From positions 623,051-687,050 of the forward strand of contig NZ_MKTH01000013.1 of NCBI RefSeq assembly GCF_001898175.1: a stretch of 64,000 nucleotides of DNA, read 5' to 3'. The notes beneath the pieces were generated by a model. The model ran no database searches. It worked only from the letters and a program-made list of their open reading frames with translations, and was not told the origin of the DNA. The position numbers and the translations under genes are program-made. Source of the DNA: Cellulomonas sp. 73-92 (lineage in GTDB: Bacteria; Actinomycetota; Actinomycetes; Actinomycetales; Cellulomonadaceae). Below are positions 56,481 to 64,000 of the stretch, one piece after another. How positions within the stretch are numbered: position 1 is the first letter of the stretch; each line of letters opens with the position of its first letter.

Positions 56481-57050
56481 ATGCGCCACGACCTCGTCCT
56501 CACCGCGCCCGGTGTGCTGCTCGTCCCGCTCGAGGCGGCGCACTCGCGGCCGCTGCTCGCGCTCATCGACGACGACCTGTGGGCGGGCATGACGAGCCCG
56601 GTGCCGCGATCGGTCGACGACATGGACGCCCTGGTCCGCGCCGCGCACGACGAGCCGGGCCGCACCGCGTTCGCCGTCCTCGCCGACGGTGGCGAGGTGA
56701 TCGGCTCGACCTCCCTCTACGACCACGTGCCGGCGATGGCGCGGGTCGAGATCGGGTTCACGTACTACGCGCGGCGCGTGTGGGGCTCGCGCGTCAACCC
56801 CGCCTGCAAGCTCGCCCTCTTCACGCAGGCCTTCGACGAGTGGCGCTGCGCCCGGGTGGCGCTGCGGGCGGACGCGACGAACGGCCGGTCCATCGGCGCG
56901 ATGACGCGGCTCGGGGCCGTGCCCGAGGGTGTGCTGCGCAGCCACCGGGTGCGTCCCGACGGCACGCGCGGCGACACGGCGTACTTCTCGGTGCTCGCCG
57001 ACGAGTGGCCGGCGGTGCGCGCGGGCCTGCTGGCGCGGCTGGAGCCGTAG
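56481..57050 (+). CDS. GNAT acetyltransferase, RimJ/RimL type
   Basis: 189 aa. Begins LVLTAPGVLLVPLEAAHSRPLLALIDDDLWAGMT; DATNGRSIGAMTRLGAVPEGVLRSHRVRPDGTRGDTAYFSVL is typical of the RimJ/RimL family that acetylates ribosomal or other N-termini. The family's GRGxG-like acetyl-CoA loop is replaced by WGSRVNPACK. ATG with GAGAAT six bases upstream. Confidence 0.85.
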   Translation: MRHDLVLTAPGVLLVPLEAAHSRPLLALIDDDLWAGMTSPVPRSVDDMDALVRAAHDEPGRTAFAVLADGGEVIGSTSLYDHVPAMARVEIGFTYYARRVWGSRVNPACKLALFTQAFDEWRCARVALRADATNGRSIGAMTRLGAVPEGVLRSHRVRPDGTRGDTAYFSVLADEWPAVRAGLLARLEP

Positions 57051-57098
57051 GCCGCACCGCGCGCCGATATCGCCGCGACGCGTGTCGGCGGCGCCCCC

Positions 57099-57104
57099 TA
57101 GGCT
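57099..57104 (+). promoter_or_regulatory. TAGGCT -10 box of the ABC operon
   Basis: TAGGCT ends 8 bases before the GTG at 57113; leaderless type. Confidence 0.45.
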
Positions 57105-57112
57105 CGAGGACC

Positions 57113-58042
57113 GTGACCTCCGCTCCCGTCATCGAGGCCCGCGCGCTCACCAAGCGGTTCGGCGACCTCGTCGCCGTCGACGGCATCGACTTCGAGGTGG
57201 CGCCCGGTGAGGCGTTCGGCCTGCTCGGGCCCAACGGCGCCGGCAAGTCGACCACCATGCGGATGATCGGCGCGGTGTCGCAGCGCACCTCGGGCGAGCT
57301 GCAGGTGCTCGGCCTCAACCCCGACACCGAGGGGCCCGCGATCCGGGCGCGGCTCGGCGTGGTGCCCCAGGAGGACAACCTCGACATGGAGCTCTCGGTC
57401 CGGGAGAACCTCGTGGTGTACGGCCGCTACTTCGGCATCTCGCGCGCCGAGTGCCACCGGCGGGCCGACGAGCTGCTGGCCTTCGCGCAGCTCGAGGAGA
57501 AGGCGAGGACGAAGACCGACGACCTGTCGGGCGGCATGAAGCGCCGGTTGACGATCGCCCGCGCCCTGGTCAACGAGCCGCGCGTGCTCATGCTCGACGA
57601 GCCGACCACGGGCCTGGACCCGCAGGCCCGGCACGTGCTCTGGGACCGGCTGTTCCGGCTCAAGGAGCGGGGCACCACGCTCGTCCTCACCACGCACTAC
57701 ATGGACGAGGCCGAGCAGCTGTGCGACCGGCTCGTCGTCGTCGACCACGGCCGGATCATGGCCGAGGGCAGCCCGGCCGAGCTCATCCGGCAGTACTCGT
57801 CGCGCGAGGTCCTCGAGCTGCGGTTCGGCTCGGGCCGCAACGCCGAGGTCGAGCCGCTGCTCGACCCGCTCGCCGACCGGGTCGAGGTGCTCCCGGACCG
57901 CGTGCTCTGCTACACCGACGACGGCGAGGACCTGCTGGAGCGCGTCGCGGCGCTCGGCCTCGAGCCGGCGACGAGCCTGGTGCGCCGCTCCTCGCTGGAG
58001 GACGTGTTCCTCCGGCTCACCGGGCGGAGCCTCATCGAGTGA
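57113..58042 (+). CDS. ABC-2 exporter ATP-binding protein (NodI/DrrA type)
   Basis: 309 aa. Walker A GPNGAGKSTTMRMIG, Q-loop VVPQEDNLDMELSVRENL, signature LSGGMKRRLTIARAL, Walker B LMLDEPTTGLDPQAR, H-loop TTHYMDEAEQLCDR. The C-terminal 80 residues are of the DrrA/NodI kind. With the next two genes (GTGA and ATGA overlaps) it forms one export operon for a lipid, polysaccharide or drug. GTG start. Confidence 0.93.
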   Translation: MTSAPVIEARALTKRFGDLVAVDGIDFEVAPGEAFGLLGPNGAGKSTTMRMIGAVSQRTSGELQVLGLNPDTEGPAIRARLGVVPQEDNLDMELSVRENLVVYGRYFGISRAECHRRADELLAFAQLEEKARTKTDDLSGGMKRRLTIARALVNEPRVLMLDEPTTGLDPQARHVLWDRLFRLKERGTTLVLTTHYMDEAEQLCDRLVVVDHGRIMAEGSPAELIRQYSSREVLELRFGSGRNAEVEPLLDPLADRVEVLPDRVLCYTDDGEDLLERVAALGLEPATSLVRRSSLEDVFLRLTGRSLIE

Positions 58043-58896
58043 CCGCTGTCGCCACCCACGAGGACGTCGCCGCGTGGCGCGACGAGGCCCGCGCGTCCGT
58101 CGCCCGGACCCGGCGCCGGGGCTCGCTGTACGTCGCCGAGTACCGCCTCCGCGCAATGCGGGCGTACGGCTGGACCATCGTCATCGGCGCGGTGGGCCAG
58201 CCGCTGCTCTACCTCCTCGGGCTCGGCGTCGGGCTGGCCGCGTTCATCCGGACGCCCATCGCGGCCGGGCCGTCCGGGTCGGTCGGCTACGTCGCGTTCG
58301 TCGCGCCCGCGCTGCTGGCCAGCGCCGTGGTCGGCGTGGCGATGGAGGAGTTCACGTACGCCGTCATGGAGGGCTTCCGCTGGCGGAAGACCTTCTGGGC
58401 GATCAACGCCAGCCCGGTGACGCCCCGGCAGGCGTGCAACGGCCTGGTGCTGGCGGTGGCGGCCCGGATGCTCGTCACCGGGACCGCGTACTACGGGATC
58501 GCCGTCGCCTTCGGCGCCATCACCCGGCCGGTCGTCGGGCTGGCGATGCCGCTCGTCGGCGTCCTCGGAGGGCTGGCCTTCGGGCTGCCGGTCATGGCGT
58601 ACGCCGCGCAGATGAAGGAGGACACCGGCCAGTTCAGCATCATCCAGCGGTTCATCTTCACGCCGCTGTTCCTGTTCTCCGGCACCTTCTACCCCCTGGC
58701 GAGCCTGCCGCTGTGGCTGCAGTGGATCGGCTGGATCAGCCCGGTCTGGCACGCCTCTGAGCTGGGGCGCGCGCTCTCGTTCGGCTCGTCCGCCGGCGGC
58801 TGGCCGTGGTGGACCCATCTGCTGGTGCTCCTCGTGATGACCACCGGCGGCGCCGCGGTGGCGTGGCGGTCCTTCGTGAAGCGGATGACGTCATGA
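58039..58896 (+). CDS. ABC-2 type permease subunit 1
   Basis: 285 aa. About six membrane helices; the ABC2 family blocks IGAVGQPLLYLLGLGVGLAAFI, EEFTYAVMEGFRWRKTFWAINASPVTPRQ and FIFTPLFLFSGTFYPLASLPLWLQWIGWISPVWHASELGRAL are clear. It pairs with the second permease to form the channel. Overlaps the ATPase stop by GTGA. Confidence 0.92.
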   Translation: MTAVATHEDVAAWRDEARASVARTRRRGSLYVAEYRLRAMRAYGWTIVIGAVGQPLLYLLGLGVGLAAFIRTPIAAGPSGSVGYVAFVAPALLASAVVGVAMEEFTYAVMEGFRWRKTFWAINASPVTPRQACNGLVLAVAARMLVTGTAYYGIAVAFGAITRPVVGLAMPLVGVLGGLAFGLPVMAYAAQMKEDTGQFSIIQRFIFTPLFLFSGTFYPLASLPLWLQWIGWISPVWHASELGRALSFGSSAGGWPWWTHLLVLLVMTTGGAAVAWRSFVKRMTS

Positions 58897-59726
58897 CGGC
58901 GACGACGTCGCCGACCCGGCGCGCGCGCGGGCCGTGGGCCGCCGAGCTGGGCGGACTGTGGTCCGGGAACGCGGGCGCCGTGCTCGGGCGCAACCTGCGC
59001 TCCGCGCGGTCGACGACGTGGGTGATCGTCGTCACCGGGTTCTTCGAGCCCGTGTTCTACCTGCTGGCGATGGGGATCGGGCTCGGCCGGTTCATCGGGG
59101 ACGTCCACACGAGCACCGGCGCCACGGTGTCGTACGCCGCGTTCATCGCGCCGGCGCTGCTCGCGGTCTCGGCGATGAACGGCGCCGTCTACGACTCGAC
59201 GTGGAACGTCTTCTTCAAGATGCACTTCGGCAAGCTGTACGACGCCATGCTGGCCACCTCGCTCGGCCCGCTGGACGTCGCGCTCGGGGAGATCTCGTAC
59301 GCCCTGCTGCGCGGCGCGCTGTACGCCGGCGGCTTCCTCACCGTCATGGCGGCGATGGGGCTGACGACCTCGTGGGCGGCGCTGCTGGCGCTGCCGGCCG
59401 CGGTGCTGGTGGCCTTCGGCTTCGCGAGCCTCGGCATGGCGATCACCAGCTACATGAAGACCTTCCAGCAGATGGACTGGATCAACTTCGTCATGCTGCC
59501 GATGTTCCTGTTCTCGGCCACCTTCTACCCGGTGACGGTGTACCCGGGGCCGGTCCAGGGGCTGGTCAAGGCGCTGCCGCTCTGGCACGGGGTGGAGCTG
59601 ATCCGCGGCCTGACCACGGGCGCGATGACCGGCGCCCTGTGGGGGCACGTGGCGTACTACGTCGTGATGATCGCGCTCGGCGTGACCTTCACGACCCGCC
59701 GCCTGCGGACCATGTTCCTCAGGTAG
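58893..59726 (+). CDS. ABC-2 type permease subunit 2
   Basis: 277 aa. Same fold as its neighbour with its own conserved runs: FFEPVFYLLAMGIGLGRFIGDV, YDSTWNVFFKMHFGKLYDAMLATSLGPLDVALGE and FLFSATFYPVTVYPGPVQGLVKALPLWHGVELIRGL. Two different half-permeases plus one ATPase is the NodIJ/DrrAB-like heteromeric type. Followed by the convergent MaoC gene. Confidence 0.92.
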   Translation: MTATTSPTRRARGPWAAELGGLWSGNAGAVLGRNLRSARSTTWVIVVTGFFEPVFYLLAMGIGLGRFIGDVHTSTGATVSYAAFIAPALLAVSAMNGAVYDSTWNVFFKMHFGKLYDAMLATSLGPLDVALGEISYALLRGALYAGGFLTVMAAMGLTTSWAALLALPAAVLVAFGFASLGMAITSYMKTFQQMDWINFVMLPMFLFSATFYPVTVYPGPVQGLVKALPLWHGVELIRGLTTGAMTGALWGHVAYYVVMIALGVTFTTRRLRTMFLR

Positions 59727-59779
59727 CGGCGCTCGCGCCGGCGGCTCGACCGGGCCGGTGAGCTCGGCCGAGCGGGCCG

Positions 59780-60733
59780 TCAGTCGAGCGGCCGCACCTG
59801 GCCCGTGAGGTAGGGCCGCCCCGCGCCGGGCGTCCACACGGTGTACCCGAAGCCGTCGCCGTCCGGGGCCACCCGCACCGCGACGGTCGCCGGCAGCAGC
59901 AGCGGCTTGCTGAACTCCGCGGTCCACACGAACGTGTGCCCGGCCGCGGGCCCGACGTCGGCGAGGGCGCGCCCCGCGGTGTACATGCCGTGCGCGATCG
60001 CCCTGCGGAAGCCGAACATCCGGGCCGTCGGCGTCGACAGGTGCACGGGGTTCCGGTCGCCGGAGACCGCCGCGTAGCGCCGCCCGGTGTCGGCGGCCAG
60101 CCGCCACGAGGCCGTCGGCACCGGGGCGTGCCACTCGGACCGCCCCTCCTCGCCCGGCTCGCCCGCCGCGTCCGACGGCTCACCCGCCGCGTCCGACGGA
60201 GCACCCGCCGCGGCCGGCGGAGCACCCGCCGCGAGCTGCACGCCCCGGGCGAGGTACGTGGAGACCCCCTCCCAGGCGAGGTCCGACGAGCCCGCGCGGC
60301 GGACCTGCGCGACGAGGTCCAGCTGCGTGCCCGAGCGGTGCGGCCGCAGGTCCGCGGCATGCACCGCGATCTCGAGGAGGTCGTCGCGGAACAGCGGCCG
60401 GTGCTGCGTGACGCGGTTCGCGACGTGGACCATCCCGGCCGGCGCGGTCGGGAAGTCGTCGCGCACCATGAGCGCGACGTGCAGCGGGAACGCCATGGTG
60501 TGGACGAAGCCCGCCGGCAGCCGGTCGGCGGCGCGCAGCCCCATGAGCGCCTGGTAGGCGGTCAGGCGCGTGGTGTCCACCGGCACGTCGCGCACGGTGC
60601 AGGTGACGTCGGGCAGCGACGTCGGGGCGTGGCCGGTGCGGCGCGCCGCCGCCAGCCGCGGGCCCGCCACCACGGCGCGCGCGTACAGGCGCCCCAGCGA
60701 GGGAAGGGTCGCCAGCTCCACCTCGTCGGTCAT
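59780..60733 (-). CDS. MaoC-family acyl dehydratase (HtdX-like)
   Basis: 317 aa, double hot-dog hydratase. The hydratase-2 motif is seen in RRYAAVSGDRNPVHLSTPTARMFGFRRAIAHGMYTAGRAL. It dehydrates 3-hydroxyacyl-CoA or -ACP. An Ala/Pro/Gly linker at about 165-195 is encoded by a 21-base repeat. ATG overlaps the FabG4 stop. fadA2-fabG4-htdX occur together in M. tuberculosis (Rv0243, Rv0242c, Rv0241c). Confidence 0.87.
   Translation of the reverse strand: MTDEVELATLPSLGRLYARAVVAGPRLAAARRTGHAPTSLPDVTCTVRDVPVDTTRLTAYQALMGLRAADRLPAGFVHTMAFPLHVALMVRDDFPTAPAGMVHVANRVTQHRPLFRDDLLEIAVHAADLRPHRSGTQLDLVAQVRRAGSSDLAWEGVSTYLARGVQLAAGAPPAAAGAPSDAAGEPSDAAGEPGEEGRSEWHAPVPTASWRLAADTGRRYAAVSGDRNPVHLSTPTARMFGFRRAIAHGMYTAGRALADVGPAAGHTFVWTAEFSKPLLLPATVAVRVAPDGDGFGYTVWTPGAGRPYLTGQVRPLD
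60158..60233 (-). repeat. 21-bp in-frame tandem repeats in the MaoC gene
   Basis: About 3.6 units of 21 bases (60158-60178, 60179-60199, 60200-60220 and a partial 60221-60233) encode the GAPPAAA/GEPSDAA linker. Confidence 0.8.
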
Positions 60734-62103
60734 CGCCCGACCATGTTCTGCCCGCACACCCGCAGCGTGCGCCCGACGATGCCGCCGGCGGGCGGCGAGG
60801 CGAGGAACGCCACCGCCTCGGCGACGTCCACGGGCTGCCCGCCCTGCTGCAGCGAGTTGAGCCGCCGCGCGACCTGCCTGGTCAGCGCGGGCATCCGGGC
60901 CGTCATGTCGGTCTCGATGAAGCCCGGCGCCACGGCGTTGGCGGTGCCACCGAACGGCGCCAGCAGCGGCGCCGTGGCCCGCACCGCGCCGATGATCCCG
61001 CCCTTGGAGGCGGCGTAGTTCGTCTGGCCGCGGTTGCCGGCGATGCCGCTGGTGGAAGCCATCGCCACGATGCGCGGGGCGTCGACGAGCTCGCCGCTGG
61101 CCAGCAGCGCCTCGTTGATCGCCAGCTGCGCCGCGACGTTGACCGCGAGCACGGACTCCCACTTCTCGGCGGTCATGTTGGCGAGCAGCTTGTCGCGCGT
61201 GATGCCGGCGTTGTGGACCACGACGTGCAGGCCCCCGTGGCGCGAGGTGGCGTGCTCGAGGATGCGGGCGCCGGCGTCGGGGGCCGTGATGTCGAGCTGG
61301 AGCGCCGTGCCGTTGACCCGGTTGGCGACCGCCGTGAGGCCCTCACCGGCGGCCGGCACGTCGACGCACACCACCGTCGCGCCGTCGCGGGCGAGCACGT
61401 CCGCCACGACCGCGCCGATGCCGCGCGCGGCACCCGTGACGACCGCGACCCGGCCCGCCAGCGGCCGGTCCCAGTCGGCCGGCAGCTCGCCGGCGTCGGA
61501 GTCCACGTCGAGGAGCTGGCCGTCGACGAAGGCCGAGCGCCGCGAGAGGAGGAACCGCAGCGCCGCGACGGCGGCCGGCGCGGTGACCGGGACGCCGGCG
61601 GCCACGACGACGCCGTTGCCCGTCGCCCCGCCGCGCAGCTCCTTGGCCAGGGACCGGAGCAGCCCGTCGACGCCCTGGCGCGCCGCGGCGACGGCCGGCG
61701 CGTCGGTCGCCAGCGCCGGGCGCGAGACCGTGATCACCCGCCCGCCGCGGCGCAGCCCGCGCAGCGTGGAGGCGGCTTCCAGGACCGGGGCGGCCAGCTG
61801 GTCGGGGTGCGTCACCGCGGTGAGCACGACGACGACGGCGGCGTACCGCTCGTCGGGCGCCGCGTGGCGGTGGACGTCCAGGTCCCAGCCGTCCGGGACG
61901 CCGTCGGACCCGCCGGGCGGCCCGGAGAGGAGTCGGGCTACCGCGTCGGCGTCGGGCCCACCGCCCAGCACCAGCACCGGGCCGTCGACGAGGGGGTCGC
62001 CCGGATGGTGGCGGAGCAGCGGCGCCGGACGCGGTAGCCCGAGTCGCTTGGCGAGCGCGGCGCCGGCGCCGCTGTTCACCAGGTCGAGGTAGGCGTCGCC
62101 CAT
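60730..62103 (-). CDS. fabG4: FabG4-type 3-oxoacyl reductase, two-domain
   Basis: 457-aa high-molecular-weight FabG. The N-terminal flavodoxin-like domain (GPVLVLGGGPDADAVARLLSG) lacks catalytic residues; the C-terminal SDR has VVTGAARGIG, HNAGITRDK, ASTSG and YAASKGG. It reduces 3-oxoacyl-CoA/ACP with NAD(P)H. ATG 62103 overlaps none of the thiolase gene, which ends 3 bases upstream. Operon with thiolase and MaoC. Confidence 0.92.
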   Translation of the reverse strand: MGDAYLDLVNSGAGAALAKRLGLPRPAPLLRHHPGDPLVDGPVLVLGGGPDADAVARLLSGPPGGSDGVPDGWDLDVHRHAAPDERYAAVVVVLTAVTHPDQLAAPVLEAASTLRGLRRGGRVITVSRPALATDAPAVAAARQGVDGLLRSLAKELRGGATGNGVVVAAGVPVTAPAAVAALRFLLSRRSAFVDGQLLDVDSDAGELPADWDRPLAGRVAVVTGAARGIGAVVADVLARDGATVVCVDVPAAGEGLTAVANRVNGTALQLDITAPDAGARILEHATSRHGGLHVVVHNAGITRDKLLANMTAEKWESVLAVNVAAQLAINEALLASGELVDAPRIVAMASTSGIAGNRGQTNYAASKGGIIGAVRATAPLLAPFGGTANAVAPGFIETDMTARMPALTRQVARRLNSLQQGGQPVDVAEAVAFLASPPAGGIVGRTLRVCGQNMVGR

Positions 62104-62105
62104 GG

Positions 62106-63413
62106 TCAGGCCGCCTCGAGGATCGCCGCGATGCCGAGCCCGCCGGCGGCGCACACGGAGACGAGGCCGCGCACGGGCTCGTCGGAGGCGCGCTGCGCCT
62201 TGAGCTGGTGCAACGCCTTTGCGAGCATGGCGACGATGCGCCCGCCGGTCGCCGCGAAGGGGTGGCCGGCCGCCAGGGACGAGCCGTGGACGTTGAGCCG
62301 GTCGCGGGGCACGACCCCGAAGGCACCGGGGAGGGCGAGCCGGGTGCGCCCGAAGTCGTCGGACTCCCACGCGGCGAGCGTGGTCAGCACGGTCGACGCG
62401 AACGCCTCGTGGATCTCGATCAGCGCGAAGTCCTCGAACGTGAGCCCGCGGCGCGCGAGCAGCCGCGGCACCGCGTACGCCGGGGCCATCAGCAGCCCCT
62501 CCTCGCCGTGGACGAAGTCGACGGCGGCCACCTCGGCGTCGAGGACCGCGGCCAGCGGCGTCAGGTCGTGGGCCGCGGCCCACTCGGCGGAGCCGAGCAG
62601 CACCGTCGACGCGCCGTCGGTCAGCGGCGTGGAGTTGCCGGCGGTCATCGTCGCCGGGGTGTCCAGCCGCTTGCCGAACACCGGCGGCAGCGCGGCGAGC
62701 TTCTCCAGGGACGTGTCGGGGCGCAGGTTCCCGTCGCGCACCACCCCTTGGTAGGCCGTGGCCAGGTCGTCGAAGAAGCCGGCGTCCCACGCGGCGGCGA
62801 GGTGGCGGTGCGAGGCGAGCGCCACCTCGTCCTGGGCCTCCCGCGAGATGCCCCACCTGGCGGTGGTGATGGCCTGGTGCTCACCCATCGACAGGCCGGT
62901 GCTGGGCTCGTCGGTGCGCGGCGCCACGGGGGCCAGGTCCTTGGGCCGGATGCGGGCGAGCGTGGCCAGGCGCTGCGGCGCGGTCTTCGCGCGGTTGGCG
63001 TCCAGCAGCGTGCGCCGCAGCCGGTCGCCGACGACGATCGGCGCGTCCGACGCGGAGTCCACCCCACCCGCGACGCCCGACTCCAGCTGCCCGAGCGCGA
63101 TCTTGTTCGCCAGCGCCACGACGGTCTCGACGCCCGTGGCGCAGGCCTCCTGCGCGTCGGTCGCCGGGGTCCGGGCCGAGAGCGGGGACGCCAGCACCGC
63201 CTGCCGCGTGAGGTTGAAGTCGCGGCTGTGCTTGAGCACGGCCCCGGCCGCCACCTGCCCGATCACCTCGCCCTGGAGCCCGAACCGTGCGACGAGGCCG
63301 TCGAGCGCCGCGGTCAGCATGTCGAGGTTGCTGGCGTGGGCGTAGGCGCCGCCGGCGCGTGCGAAGGGGATCCGGTTGCCACCGAGCACGTAGGCGGGTC
63401 GAGGACTGCTCAT
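62106..63413 (-). CDS. fadA2: Thiolase (FadA2-like acetyl-CoA acyltransferase)
   Basis: 435 aa. GNRIPFARAGGAYAHASNLDML, catalytic Cys91 in QEACATGVETV, GNSTPLTDGAS, His in EIHEAFAS and CAAGGLG with the second Cys. It splits or forms 3-oxoacyl-CoA in beta-oxidation. ATG 63413 chosen; an in-frame ATG lies at 63419. First gene of the operon, divergent from a TetR gene. Confidence 0.93.
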   Translation of the reverse strand: MSSPRPAYVLGGNRIPFARAGGAYAHASNLDMLTAALDGLVARFGLQGEVIGQVAAGAVLKHSRDFNLTRQAVLASPLSARTPATDAQEACATGVETVVALANKIALGQLESGVAGGVDSASDAPIVVGDRLRRTLLDANRAKTAPQRLATLARIRPKDLAPVAPRTDEPSTGLSMGEHQAITTARWGISREAQDEVALASHRHLAAAWDAGFFDDLATAYQGVVRDGNLRPDTSLEKLAALPPVFGKRLDTPATMTAGNSTPLTDGASTVLLGSAEWAAAHDLTPLAAVLDAEVAAVDFVHGEEGLLMAPAYAVPRLLARRGLTFEDFALIEIHEAFASTVLTTLAAWESDDFGRTRLALPGAFGVVPRDRLNVHGSSLAAGHPFAATGGRIVAMLAKALHQLKAQRASDEPVRGLVSVCAAGGLGIAAILEAA

Positions 63414-63502
63414 GCGCATCACCGTCGATGTCGAGCCGCACGTGGCGGCATTGGCCAGGGACCAAGGTCCTACAAACACTGTGCAGGACGCATGGTACTT
63501 GA

Positions 63503-63508
63503 TACCGT
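63503..63508 (+). promoter_or_regulatory. TACCGT -10 box of the TetR gene
   Basis: TACCGT ends 7 bases before the TetR GTG. Nearby inverted pairs GGACC-AA-GGTCC (63461-63472) and GGTA...TACC (63494-63506) in the divergent promoter are candidate operator sites. Confidence 0.4.
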
Positions 63509-63515
63509 CGGTCCC

Positions 63516-64000
63516 GTGAGTCCCGCTCGTCAAACCGGGTCGACGACGACCCCCGGTGAGGTCGTCGACGGTCGCGTCACGCGCTGGGCCGGCCACCGCC
63601 AGGCGCGGCACGACGACCTCGTCGCGCAGGCGCGCCGCACCGTCCACCGCCTCGGCCCGGACGCCTCGATGGAGGACATCGCCGCCGACGCGGGGACGTC
63701 CAAGTCGCTGGTCTACCGCTACTTCGCGGACAAGACCGCGCTCCAGGTCGAGGTCGCCCGCCTGGTCGTCGGCGAGATCGGCGACGCGCTCGCCGCGGCC
63801 CTGGCCGCCCAGCCGACGCCGCGCGAGGGGCTGCGCGCCATGGTCGACGTCTACCTCGGCATGGTCGAGCACTCGCCGAACGTGTACGCGTTCGTCACGC
63901 GCGACGGCGTCGTCGAGCACTTCCTGGGCTCCGTGACGGAGCTGGTCGCGGCGCCGTTCGCCCGGGAGCTGGCCGGCGACGCGGGCGCCGCCCCGGGCGC
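63516..64000 (+). CDS. TetR/AcrR-family regulator, C-terminus cut by window edge
   Basis: 161 visible residues. HTH at about 40-80: ARRTVHRLGPDASMEDIAADAGTSKSLVYRYFADKTALQVEVA, the TetR core; the C-terminal ligand domain begins (MVDVYLGMVEHSPNVYAFVTRDGVVEHFLGSV) and runs out of the window. Divergent from the fadA2-fabG4-maoC operon, which it probably represses in response to an acyl-CoA-like ligand (inference). GTG start, leaderless-type promoter. Confidence 0.9.
   Translation, partial: MSPARQTGSTTTPGEVVDGRVTRWAGHRQARHDDLVAQARRTVHRLGPDASMEDIAADAGTSKSLVYRYFADKTALQVEVARLVVGEIGDALAAALAAQPTPREGLRAMVDVYLGMVEHSPNVYAFVTRDGVVEHFLGSVTELVAAPFARELAGDAGAAPG

Noticed and set aside
60158..60233. CRISPR-like repeat
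   Set aside because: The 21-base units are contiguous and in frame inside the MaoC gene; it is a protein linker repeat.

Overview
The window is 64 kb of very GC-rich DNA (roughly 73-75% by eye) from an actinobacterium. The evidence is a WhiB-family iron-sulfur regulator, a GlnR orphan response regulator, a SigE-family sigma factor, a ClpC ATPase, a PASTA-bearing class A penicillin-binding protein, DUF2516, frequent GTG starts, and gene orders that also occur in Mycobacterium and Streptomyces. The sugar-acting GH13 and GH36 enzymes and the general gene style would fit a Micrococcales member such as Cellulomonas or a relative, but the genus is inference. I saw no rRNA or tRNA gene, CRISPR array, prophage, transposase or integrase.

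Layout. 1-7349: a block resembling M. tuberculosis Rv3683 to Rv3670 (metallophosphoesterase, PonA2-like PBP, WhiB, DUF4177 protein, RidA, Crp, endonuclease III, EphE-like hydrolase). 7396-8722: a long inverted repeat and a GH13 enzyme. 8719-13594: a GlnR block (GlnR, membrane protein, thioredoxin, DUF4395, DsrE, a 35-residue membrane microprotein, nitrobindin-like protein, YgfZ). 13591-16545: FUSC-like membrane protein, a Phd/PIN toxin-antitoxin pair, DUF2516 and D-aminoacyl-tRNA deacylase. 16546-17273: the longest gene-free stretch, bounded by two identical hairpin repeats and carrying many further hairpins and DnaA-box-like sites. 17274-21098: macro-domain protein, HAD phosphatase, DeoD, SanA-like protein and sirtuin. 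21330-24855: cold-shock protein, small membrane proteins, GH36 alpha-galactosidase, hydrolase. 25019-29167: SigE-family sigma factor with a partner membrane protein, then ClpC. 29299-35525: serine hydrolase plus amino-acid permease, ArsR plus AHSA1-type protein, orphan ABC ATPase, TrmL, aldo/keto reductase. 35546-44589: hypothetical protein, RecQ, SDR, PyrE, LemA region, AAA ATPase, DedA, class II aldolase, STAS protein. 44739-54351: purine synthesis genes purA, purD, purC, purS and purQ, interleaved with an ArsR/MFS pair, an unusual HTH protein and a PadR module. 54348-64000: fused GNAT protein, DUF1345, DUF5808, an ABC exporter, and a thiolase/FabG4/MaoC fatty-acid module with a divergent TetR gene that runs off the end.

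How it works together. Most of the window is core housekeeping: cell-wall synthesis, purine and pyrimidine synthesis, proteolysis, DNA repair and nitrogen or cAMP-type regulation. Genes are packed tightly, with repeated ATGA or GTGA start/stop overlaps that mark translationally coupled pairs. Many first genes of transcription units have a TANNNT hexamer only 6-8 bases before the start codon, which suggests leaderless mRNAs. The accessory points most worth a second look are the 16.6-17.2 kb hairpin-bounded element, the 26-bp inverted repeat before the GH13 gene, the HTH protein at 50 kb with its own operator, and the tandem GNAT fusion.
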